Shown here: in pieces, positions 34,801 through 44,774 of the stretch
Position numbering within the stretch: the first letter of the stretch is position 1
Layout of the letters: each line of letters starts with the position of its first letter
Assembly (NCBI GenBank): GCA_910574455.1
Contig: CAJSYZ010000003.1
Span: 3,161,250 to 3,225,249, forward strand
Length of the DNA: 64,000 nt
From: Trichaptum fuscoviolaceum
Lineage: Eukaryota; Basidiomycota; Agaricomycetes; Hymenochaetales; Trichaptaceae
Direction: 5' to 3'
Notes under the pieces: generated by a model
What the model saw: the letters and a program-made list of their open reading frames with translations, nothing else
What the model was told of the DNA's origin: nothing
Databases searched by the model: none
Program-made: the position numbers and the translations under genes

Positions 34801-35917
34801 GGGATGATGTTTAATAATTGAGTCTAAATCAAGCTTCGCACTCACTATTACATCGACTTGACAGTACCAGATACTGATTCAGACGCAATGCAAGATTCAA
34901 ACTTCAAACTCACAAATTGATCCTTTCTGAGACTGGCAACTCAAGACCTCCACCCTCTTCACCGATGAAAGTGGAATCATCTGTGTTGCGAAGCGCCCTG
35001 ACAGGGCGTTTTGTCTTGTCGTTCCGCCTTGACGTAGCGGGCGAGTCTATTATGTCCGTTTCTTCACCAGAAAGACTCTCGTTCGGTCCTGCAGGAGCGT
35101 GAAAGAATGCGTCGCTGGGAGTGGCGGCAGACCTGGACATCTTTGCGGTCTGCACACGTGTGCGAAATGGAAGTTCACCTTTGGAATCTTCCTTCCTAGC
35201 CTTTTTTGCAGGCTTCCTGTTTGGCTCATCCATACTCGCTGCTTCGCATGAACGTGAGTCACAGTGTTTAACCTCCAAGCTTTGAGATCATCTGAAAATG
35301 TATAGGCAATGTTACTCACGAATATCCAAGTCTTCGTTGTGTCCATCTTCACAACCCGATACGTCTTTAACATCGTTCTTCGAGCCTGTTTATGCTAGTT
35401 CAAATCTGTGTCATCACTGATCTAAAGTTGAAGACTTACTACTAGCTTCGCCTTTTGGCTTTCTACGTCCACGTTTGCCAGTGAGTTTGGGCACTGTTGA
35501 GCCCATCTGGGTGCGTGTCTCAAGAGCCTTCGACAAGTTGTTTTCAAGCTCTACGGTCTCTAGCATCGCTGCTTCTTGGTTCTCTGCTGCAGTCACCTTC
35601 TTGCGAACCTTGTCAGCTGCCTCTTGTTCTTTTGCTGCCCGTTTTTGCTCCGCAGCGAGTTTTTTCCTCTCTTTCGCAACCGCGACTTGCTGGGCCGCAG
35701 CTCTGCGGAAAGCTGCCCGCTCTTCCTTCTGCTTTTCCTTCTCTTCCTTCTCCTTCAATGCCTCATCCCGCCTTTCTGCCTGCCGTACTTTCTTTTTCTC
35801 TTTTTCTTCCTTCTCCCGCAATATCTCCTCCTGTGTTCGTCTTGTTCTGAGCTGTTCAACTACTGCTCCGGGGTGCTGATCGCTGTTCTTAGCCCTTGTC
35901 TGTCTTCGAGTTGACAT
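31605..35917 (-). CDS. Plavaka-associated partner gene, copy 2
   Basis: Minus strand, many short exons. The first exon (35917 to about 35452) codes an HPG motif and a 110-residue charged coiled coil (EEILREKEEKEKKKVRQAE...) ending GRRKPKGEAS at a GTAAGT donor. A later exon around 35230-34910 carries basic NLS-like PAKKARKED. An exon near 33090-32800 codes LPPGTQAGWTHILLP and DNKLISSLWGKVF. The exon around 32656-32560 ends ESWYSMER. An exon around 32490-32350 codes GLFCSDLVVSVLSVHIVLA. The last exon (from about 32300) ends at 31605 in an Asp/Glu/Gly-rich tail of about 70 residues. The order of conserved blocks matches an Agaricomycete protein family of unknown function found divergent to Plavaka transposases. 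The coiled coil, basic patch and acidic tail suggest a nuclear accessory protein. Individual exon borders are approximate. Confidence 0.7.
31684..31860. repeat. Hexanucleotide-period array coding an acidic tail
   Basis: Imperfect CTCGCC/CTCGTC units with 6-bp and 3-bp periodicity. On the minus strand they encode (Gly/Asp-Glu) repeats including two VEKIE interruptions. It is the C-terminal tail of the partner gene. Confidence 0.85.
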
Positions 35918-36160
35918 TTTGTGCAGTGTTTTGAGTCTTGTATGAGGATAAGATGGATCGAAGGTGCAAGTTCAAGATCAGGGAGGCGGGGGCGTCTATC
36001 TTAGACAAGTTGAAAATTTACGCCCACTACTGCTATGACTAATTTTAACTCCGAGTCAGGTTCACTCAGGCTCACTGGCAGCCTCAGGCTGAGGCTCAGG
36101 TGTGAGACCCAAAGACCCAAGACGTGTACTAGTACTTCTACTGAGGCTACATTCAAGTTG
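35918..36160. promoter_or_regulatory. Divergent intergenic region of Plavaka copy 2
   Basis: 243 bp between the partner gene start and the transposase ATG. 36047-36150 is replaced by words (GACTC, CACTG, AGCCT families) that differ from those in copy 1, whereas 35930-36040 and 36150-36160 align well. It is a probable bidirectional promoter. Confidence 0.5.
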
Positions 36161-39100
36161 ATGCCAGCGACACGGAAAAAGCACGATCCCTTTCATTTTC
36201 CACCAACTATTCGATGCACCTTGCCCGGCTGTAGTAGGACGTTCAAGAGTCAATCTGGAAGAACAAGACATGAATATTCAGCTCATCCGACGTCATTCAT
36301 GGCAAGTTCTACTGCCAGTGGTAGTGGTCATGACTATGATTCTTCACCCATTCCAAGTCGACCCACACGAGCTCCAACTTTTCAAGTTCTCCCTAGGTTG
36401 TCTGAACTTCCAACAGAAAGTCATCTTGAGAGTGGCTCTGACTCCTACGATTACGATATCTCCATGCTTACACAAGATATCTCGATGCTCAGTATAGTAG
36501 GCCGAGACGAACTGCTTCGAGACCTACTAGTAGGCGGACCTGATTCTCAGTCACATTCTGTCATTGGAAGTGATGACCGTAGCGCGTCCTCTGAAGACTT
36601 GGACTTAGACATTGGAGATCATGAGGAGAGCGGGGATAACTTGAAGGTGTATCACAGATACTTGAATGGTGCGTGCCATGTTTATTGTCCTCGGTTTACT
36701 GTAGTACTCTGACACCAGACACCGTGCAGCCACTCCATGCGATGCAGAAGGAACCTTCTTAAAAGACGAAGAACCCCCCGTTCCTCGAAACAAACCTACA
36801 TCAAATGATTGGTTTCCCTATTCGTGCCGAGCAGATTTCGAGCTCGCAGATTTTCTCTATCGAGAAGAGCAAATGTCTGCTGGTAACATAACGAAGCTTC
36901 TTGGAATCATGAAGGCATATCAGCTAATCCACCTCGCGGATAATGCGAAATCTGGCGGATATTCTGATTTCGACGCGACAGAGCCTGACGAGGACTCGGA
37001 TTTGGATATTACTAGTACGCTGCTCGATGGAGATGCACAGAAGTTGTACAATGTCATTGACGCTACGAGAGTTGGTGATGTGCCTTGGAAATCCTTCAGT
37101 AACTTCTATACGAATGACAATGGCCAAAAGGCAACAAACGAGAACTCCGAGTCATGGAAGAGGAAAGAGTATGATGTATGGTATCGGGATCCTTTGGAAG
37201 TGATCCGTAATTTGGTGGATAATCCGGCTTTGGAAAGCGAATTCGACTGTGTTCCATTTCGTGAATATCAGCCAAAGGAGGACTCTGATGCCAGTGACAA
37301 CAAAGAACGAGTGTTCAGAAATTACATGTCCGGAAATTTTGCTTGGGAACAGGCTGTAGGTCATGACTCATGAACTCGCAGGAAACATACTGATTATCCT
37401 TGACTTAGAATAAGATCTACGCCGAAGATAAAGCAGTCCATGGATCTATGTTTGTCCCGGTAATCTTAGGGAGCGACAAGACAACAGTCTCTGTCGGAAC
37501 TGGAAACAACGAATACTATCCGTTATATCTCTCCATCGGGAATATATCTAACAAGGCCCGGCGGTCACAGAAATTGAATACAGTCCAGCTTATAGCATTT
37601 CTAGCAATACCAAAGAGTGTGTACCATACCATAATATTTGATTAGTTCTGACACATTTTGCAGCTGAGCGGCAATACGAAAAGTCGGATGAATTCCGCCG
37701 CTTTCGACATCAAGTCTTTCATTCATCTATATCGAGAATCTTGAGACCACTGAAGAGCGCAATGTCCATGAACAAAGAGCGAACCATTCTCCGGTGCCCT
37801 GATGGTCACTTTCGTAGGTCGATTCTCGGACTCGGCTCGTATATAGCCGATTATCCGGAACAGGTGAGTCTATGCGCAATATGCACAGGATGGTGCTGCA
37901 AGTAAGTACCGTCCTTCCCCAACATCGCATCCGAGCCCGAGAAAATGGCTTAATGTGTCTTTATAGATGCACAGCACCTCACAAGAACCTAGATAATCCG
38001 GAATTCTTTACAAATCCTCGAACAAAAGAGCTGCACGAACGATTGATAGAACAAGTCGATGATAACAGCATAAGTAGAGCAACAATTCGTAAAGAGTATG
38101 GGTTCCACCAAGATATTGTGGTAAGGGTTCCGAATTCTCCATTGGATGTGCACTTACCACAACGATAACCCGTAGCCCTTCACCAATGACTTCCCGCGTG
38201 CAGATATATGCGATCTCATTTCTCCGGACCTTCTGCACCAAATCATCAAAGGCGTGTTCAAGGATCATCTTGTCGAGTGGATATGCCAGAGCTTGACCAC
38301 AACAGAGCTGGATATTGTGGATAAAAGGTGCTATTCTCTTACAAGTAGAATAATATGAGTCTCAGTGCTAACTTTCGCATAGAATCAGAGTCGCTGCTCC
38401 TTTTCCTGGTCTTCGCAGATTTCCCGAAGGTCGAGGCTTCAAGCAATGGACAGGTAATGATTCAAAGGCACTTATGAAAGTATATGGTCTTTTCATCTCG
38501 TTCGACGCGGTGGTTTGCTGATATTTGATGCAATCCGCTTAGGTATATTTCCGGCTATTGTGGGCATTGTGCACGATGATATAATTCACGCATTGAGTGC
38601 ATTTCTGGACTTCTGTTACCTTGTGCGTCGGTACACGATAACAGCCTCGACTCTTGATCAGATCAAAGCCTCTCTGGATCACTTTCATCAATATCGGCAA
38701 ATATTCATAGCGAAGGGCATCCGGGATAACTTTTCGCTGCCACGACAACATGCCATGACCCATTATCCTACAATGATCCCTCTCTTTGCTGCACCTAGCG
38801 GGTTGTGTTCATCTATAACAGAAAACAAACACATCTACGCGGTCAAGCAGACATGGCGACGTTCAAACAAAAATGATCCTTTGGGTCAGATGATTACAGC
38901 GAACCAACGACTCAGCAAACTTATTGCGTCGAGGGCAGACTTCAAAAGGCGTGGACTGCTGGACGATACGCTGGCTGAGGCTACGTGGAAAGCCTTGCAA
39001 GACGTTTTGCGGAAAAATATATCAGAGACGGTCACGGATGACACTGAGAGGACCCGTAATCAAAGAGAGGAAATGCAACATCATGGCGTACTATTTGTAG

Positions 39101-40150
39101 GTGCAGCCAATGATACAGAGGACTTCTTCGATGATATTGCGGCCAATCAAGAGCCAAATGAAATTGCAGATCTGGACGATTCGGAAGGTTTAGCGGATGG
39201 GCCACAGCGTGGTGCGGTTCATGGCAGAGGATTTGCTGAATGCCAGTTCCACTTGGGTGGCAGAAATGACCCTTTGAGCTTAATGCTAATGGCTTCGAGA
39301 CAGCGTCAGTAACACGTCTTTCTGATGCTGCACATCTAACTTCCTTGTTGTCGTCCACACAGAGTCCAGCAAGGTGTACCCTAAACAGCTCAGCGCTCTT
39401 GCGGCAAAAAAAGGCCATCCAGAGCTCCGACAGCTCCGACAACTCATAAAAAAGTACTTATTCAACAAGTACGAAAGGTGCAACCACAACTCCGATTCAG
39501 AGTGCTCTGCTGGCATGGCCGAATCGGACTACAACAGATTTGAACACTTTGAACTGGATATGAGCAATGACTTTTCAGTTTTCCATTCGGCCACCGCTTT
39601 CTTTGCCTACCGTGGTGAATCGATTCCCATAGAACAAGCAATGAGGGAAGTGATTAGGTCTAGCCCCTCTTGGCGTGGAAAACCTCGACGAGATGCAGTT
39701 CTTGTTCGAGTTAGCTCCGGCAAAAAGGGATTTGCAGGAATGAGAGTTGCCCGTGTTATGCTTCTATTTTCCTTCACCGACAAAGTGGAACGTCACGAAT
39801 GTGCTCTCGTCCAGTTTTACAAATGCGTTGGAGACTCGCCTGACCCAAAAACAAGTATGTGGATAGTCGAACCAGAGTACGAGTTCACGACCCCTACCTC
39901 TCAATCTGTCGCAAGTGGTCCTCAACAGAGTGCCAGTGGCAGAGCCACCTACCGCTCTAAGAGTTCGAAGTTTACCGTGATAGCTCTAGGGGATATCTTT
40001 CGGTTAGCTCACCTCCTTGGGGTCCCGAAGGGTGATGAATCTCCTCCGAAATCATTGGAACCGGAAGGCTCCTTGGACTTTTACGATAAGTTTTATGTTA
40101 ACAGATTCGCTGATATGCACATGCATGAAACATTATACGAAGCCAGATAA
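36161..40150 (+). pseudogene. Plavaka DNA transposase, copy 2 (one frameshift)
   Basis: Exons 36161-36668, 36730-37355, 37409-37616, 37664-37901, 37967-38120, 38176-38327, 38383-38479, 38543-39304 and 39363-40150; introns are 47-65 bp. The start is MPATRKKHDPFHF. It has a C2H2 finger (CTLPGCSRTFKSQSGRTRH), then an acidic variable linker, the transposase core and a C-terminal domain ending near HMHETLYEAR. Core blocks match the basidiomycete Plavaka family: DFELADFLYREEQMSAGN, YDVWYRDPLEVIRNLV, MFVPVILGSDKTTVSV, YIADYPEQ, NDFPRADICDLISPDLLHQ, RFPEGRGFKQWTG and SSITENKHIYAV. The summed exons are one base short of a multiple of three. The missing base is near 38548 at the start of exon 8, where copy 1 has one more base. 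So the gene is nearly intact but, unless splicing compensates, frameshifted. Confidence 0.85.
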
Positions 40151-40899
40151 CTTGAATAGAGTTAAATCCTATTTCTAGGCGTTAGCATGCCTGTGAGTAT
40201 GTTGGCATATATGACTATATAATTTGTACCTTGAGAGAGCACGGCAAGGGCATGTCAAATATGATTTCAATGATTAGTATTCAAGTTGTGATGAGGTCAT
40301 GGCGGTGTACCCTCCAAAATCCGAACTTGAAGTTATCCTTGACGAGGAGTCGGCGTTAGAAAACACTGGCAGTGGCACGCCGAGTCCGACTCCGAGTCGG
40401 GTTGGCACAGTACCACTGGCAGTGGCACCATGACTAATTTGATTTGATGTATTATTCCATTATAGTGACCGCAGGCCCTTAAGTAGGGCCTATCATGATG
40501 ATGGCGCACTTAGAATACATTGTAATTTAACACTACTGTAACTTGAATGTAATTGTAGAACTTGAAAGCGCAGAATAATTTTAACAAACAAGAAAAAGTG
40601 CAAAGGGTATGATCAGATTGAGATATGCCGAATGACGGTATTGTGAGGCGAAGTGTTGCTTGAAAGACTCTCAGAGGGGAGTGCATACAGTTACAGGAAT
40701 TGTTCAAGTGTTGATACAATATGTTGGTGATGGTTTTTATACAGTGCTCCGAGTCCGAGTCGATGGGGGGAACCGCTTTCGAGAATCCGAGAATCCGAGT
40801 CGGAGGCGTTCCGAGTGTATACTATTAGTAAATAAACTGATAGTACTAGTCGTAGTAAAAAAACGGGCCGAGCTTTCAAATTGCCGGCACTCCGAGTCA
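40151..40899. repeat. Plavaka 3' flank with word clusters
   Basis: No gene. Word clusters occur at 40320-40440 (CACTG, GACTC families) and 40740-40870. A GGCCCTTAAGTAGGGCC palindrome at 40475-40491 could be a terminator hairpin. I could not identify the terminal inverted repeats of the Plavaka element here. Confidence 0.45.
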
Positions 40900-41640
40900 G
40901 GCTCAGGCTCACGCAATTCCGGAACTTGAACACAGTGCCCTTCCTTTGAGCGGGAGAGAGAGAAAAAGCGAGGAATAAGTAGAAAAAGCCGGGTTCATTG
41001 AGTCGCGATGGCCGGGAACAGGTGGGGAAAGCGTTGTCCTTGATGTAGTGCAGGACTAGGTCATGCCTGGTACCCTTGCCCAGGGTTGATCTCAATGTGA
41101 AGGGTTTATTTTTGAGTGACGTTTGGAGTGCTCCGAGTCGGCGGGTGTCTGCGTACACACTGGCAATCGACACTGGCACGTGAAGAGATAATGGGAGACC
41201 GGATCCGGAACTTGGCAATTGAAACAGAGAGGAGAGTCAGTGCACAATATGCGGGCCAAGTGAGTATTGAGTGGTGTGTATCCTGTCCGGAGTTGTGTGA
41301 TGATCACACACTCGTTCCGGCTCCGATCCTTGCAGATTCTGCGAACTGCCCGAGACGGTGCAGTGAGGTCAACGGCGCGCAGTTTCTTCCCACTCTTCAA
41401 TCTGATCCACTCCGTCTTCCAGCGCAAGGAGGATTGGAGTTTCCGGTCTGCAACATCGGGATGCTTCAGGCGTCCAACCTATCTCGAGTCGGAGAATTGT
41501 GCCGCGATTTCGGCTTTCGCGTCCACTCAGGCTTGTTCGCCGTTCGCGGCCATGTCTTCGTGGCTCGGTACCCAGTGAATAGTGATTGCCAGAGTGGTTC
41601 ATTGCTCAGGCTGCCGAAGTCGCTGGATTTCTGCCCAGAA
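40900..41640 (-). pseudogene. LINE-type retrotransposon remnant (RNase H and C-terminal region)
   Basis: Minus-strand frames give a decayed RNase H C-terminal motif (WVPSHEDMAAN-like, in the first third, frameshifted), then a basic region RWKTEWIRL. Next is the stretch IITQLRTGYTPLNTHLARI followed by CFNCQVPDPVSHYLFTC, a Cys/His arrangement typical of the C-termini of Agaricomycete Tad/I-like LINEs. Several frame changes are present. No reverse transcriptase domain remains in the window. Confidence 0.65.
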
Positions 41641-42048
41641 CGTTCTGAGTAAGTGCTGGCCCGGTTGTGCTTTGGGTGTGTGGATGACTTGAAGGCCAGG
41701 CGACTTTCCTTATATGTCTCACTGGCAGTGCTGTGGCGGCGTGTCTACTACACGCAGACATACTACTTACTCAGCCTACTAGTAGTAGCCTGGTCTGGGT
41801 ACGTTACGAAAATAGCTAATAGTACTAGTACCGCAGCCACTCAGGCTGCAACTACTCTATAAAGTATGACTTGAAGAAGCTTCAATGCCAGGTCCTCGCC
41901 CTTTGCCCTCCTCGTCCTCGCTCATTCATCTGAAAAGTAGTATGTCCTTTCCTCCCGTGTCACTATCCTTCCCGCATTCAACTATTGTCTGCTCTCCCAT
42001 TCCCCTTATTATTACTGACTGTCTCTTGCAGCTTTTATTCACAATACG
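41641..42048. promoter_or_regulatory. Upstream region of protease-like gene 1
   Basis: 41720-41855 is word-rich (TACTA/TAGTA, AGCCT). A TATA-like box CTATAAAG lies at 41856-41864. A probable untranslated first exon and intron follow before the ATG at 42049; the intron sequence resembles that upstream of gene 3 (CCTTCCCGCATTC/CCTTCCCGTATTC). Confidence 0.45.
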
Positions 42049-44225
42049 ATGAATCCGGGCAACCGAGACCGGATGAAGCGTCCGAGTCGTCCCGGCGGCT
42101 CACTGGCACAGCAAGTCAATGCCAGCCTCAGGCTGCCAAGTGGCAGCTCTTTGAATTTGGAAGTGAGTTATGTCTTGGCGTCTTATACTACAATTTCAAA
42201 TTTGTTATCTCACATCCAACTTGGACTTGAAGTCATCGCCGGTGGGCCGGGCTCAGGTACTAGTATGTACTGCTGTTTAATTGAAATTTTCACCATGCTG
42301 AATGTCACCGATCCCCCATTTACCTCAATTAGCCATTTAGAAGGCCAGTGGCGACACTGAACTCCGAGTCGAGTTTTTATACCTGTCAGTATTATATCGG
42401 GATTCGGTCCAACCCTCCTCTGGTTGGCAGATCGAACCATGATCGGCGGCGAAAAGAGGACCATCAACATCGGGGAAAAGAAAAGTTCTTGAACGTCCTC
42501 GACAACGACTGCCCTCTGATCGGGCAATGGCCCGTTTTGCTACCTATATTTGAAGACGCTTTTGATCGCTTTCACGTCAGGCATACCGTGACATGCATAG
42601 ATATATGCAAGATTGGATATCATAAAGACGGGAAGGGGGAAGACGGGAGGTCAGATCCTGTTGTCGTGTGGATTGGAGTAATACCGTCCGAGTTGGAGGT
42701 GCTTATGCCCTCCGACTACGAGAGGCCTGTTGGTGATGTTTATTGTGAATGCGCCGACGCGATTAGAAGCTCCATTCGCAAGCGCTGGACATTCAAGTTA
42801 TCAGGGCGGTTCGAGGTAGAATTTCGCGAGGCCATAGAATTTCGTCATGTCGACACCGACGAACAAGCTGATCATGATGCAGACCCCCTGGTCTATATGG
42901 CTATAAACCAAATCCCACCTGAGACGTATGTCCCTGTACCTGATGTTGAACGACCGAATCCCGAACCTCAACCGAACGCTGCACCTCTCAGGGAAGTGGA
43001 TGACGAAGTTTGGGGTCAGCTCGTCCTCATGCTGCCACCCGTTCCTGACCCCTCACAATCTGATCTGGGATCATTCATGCAACGGATGTTGCACAAGGTC
43101 CAGACCACTGTCTCACACGCTATATCGGTGCAACCAGGCGTTGCTGTCAGCCCCCGAGGAAAGCGATCGTACGGAACTCTGGGACTTGTTGTGCAGATTC
43201 CAGTTCAGTCGGAAGGACAGGAAGCCAGGCTTCTATCGCACTTCATAACGTGTCGTCATGTATTGCTTCCAGACACCATCTCACATATCGACAATAGAGT
43301 CGAGAACGCCACCGCCTACAACTTGAAACGCGTGCAAATTGCACCTACGATCCACTACGATTATGTTTACAAATCGTACCTGAGTTCGGTGGAGGAGGAA
43401 CTTCTAGAGAAATTGTTACGCCATGCACAGACCCGGGTTGACTACGTACAGGCTATAGCAGACGTGCAACAAGTAAGGAGCGAACTGAACAACTTCAAAA
43501 CTCAGCTTCAGACATGGCATGCGGATACTAGTGACAACTCAAACACCCTGGTCATCGGCGCAGTAGTCTATTCGCCTTCACCAAGGCGCGAGAACTACCG
43601 GAGCATGTACGACCGCGATATTGCTGTCGTCCAGCTGTGCCATACCGTAATGGCTAACACAGTGGTCCCATACTATAACGTTTTGAACTTCGGTATCTAC
43701 GCGCAGGACAACACTATTTTGAACAGGATACGAACATTTTTCAATGAGCAACATGAGTTATATCCCGAAAATAACTCGTTGCCTATCAGGGCCGATATCA
43801 TCCCGAGCGCTGAGATGAATGTTTCGATCCCAGTTATAAAAGCTGGTGCTTCCACCGGTGTGACAGTCGGCATGGCCAACCCTATGGAGGCAATCTCCTT
43901 CGTCCGCGTCAATGTGTGCTATCGCAACAACCGTCCCACATACATTCTCACGTATGACCAACACCTGTACTGGACCGTGTATTCGCCGCTATCGGACGTC
44001 TTCTCGACAGCAGGTGATTCTGGAGCTGTCGTCGCTGACTTACGAGGACGGTGGGGAGGTCTCGTCGCATCTGGGGTCGGGGTTGATGAAGATCGACTCG
44101 ACATAACATATACAATCCCTGCTTTCGCAATCCTCGAGCAACTCTATAATGAGGCTGAATTCCCCAGAATTATAATACCTCAGGCTCAGGCTGACACTGA
44201 CCCGGACTTGGACCCGCAGCCTTGA
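42049..44225 (+). CDS. Trypsin-like serine protease family protein, gene 1
   Basis: Two-exon model 42049-42162 and 42390-44225, 649 residues. The N-terminal 38 residues are Arg/Ser-rich and word-derived. Residues about 85-190 form a domain with VTCIDICKIGYHKDGKG and VVVWIGVIPSELEVL, which precedes the protease fold in many Agaricomycete proteins of unknown function. The trypsin-like (PA-clan) domain shows His in FITCRHVLLP (H328), Asp in YDRDIAVVQL (D448) and Ser in AGDSGAVV (S582), so the triad is complete. There is no signal peptide, so it is probably cytosolic. The last residues (PQAQADTDPDLDPQP) are encoded by AGGCTC/GACTC-type words. It has a six-base CAAGTT insertion at 42794-42799 relative to genes 2 and 3. 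Confidence 0.8.
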
Positions 44226-44774
44226 AGTTGACAGCGAGAGCAAGTCCGAATCGACGTTGCCTATCTATTTTTTCCCCTTCACTTGTCCATCTCTCCACTA
44301 GCATACTGGTTTTGTTGGTTTTATTGCGTGCCCTTACTTAGTAGTTGCAAATTGTGATACAAAAATATCATGATGTTCCAAAGCTGTTACAACTTCAATC
44401 TTGCAGATCAAACCTTGAAATGGGTAAAGTTCTAGTTCAAGTAGAGCTCCAATTGTTGAACGTAAAGTCAGATTGGGCATAGTGACTTATAACGTGAACT
44501 TGAAGGCATCTAAATCGTACTCAGCCTAAGTAGTATCACAGCCTCCTGAGTGATTGCCAGTGCTATCTTCGACCCGGAGTCGCAACTCCGACTCGGAGTC
44601 GGAGTCACTGGACTCCGAGTCGTCACTGGCACTCCCAGGCACTCCCAGCCTCTGAGGCTCAGGCTGCCACTGAGTGCCGGCGTGGCAACTTGAACACTAC
44701 TAATATAAGAGCGCCGCCAGTGTCTTCCACTGGCACCCCCACCCTCTCAGGCTTCCCACTATCAGTTGGTAACA
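44226..44774. repeat. Intergenic word cluster
   Basis: 44515-44700 is almost entirely words, including perfect 11-mers GACTCGGAGTC (44590-44600) and GACTCCGAGTC (44611-44621) and chained AGGCTCAGGCT. A TATA-like TAATATAAGAG lies near 44700-44710, 65 bp upstream of the next ATG. Confidence 0.65.

Noticed and set aside
40151..40500. Terminal inverted repeats of the Plavaka element
   Set aside because: I compared the 3' flanks of both copies and the left flank of copy 2 by eye and found no convincing shared terminus; the two flanks differ from just after the stop codon.
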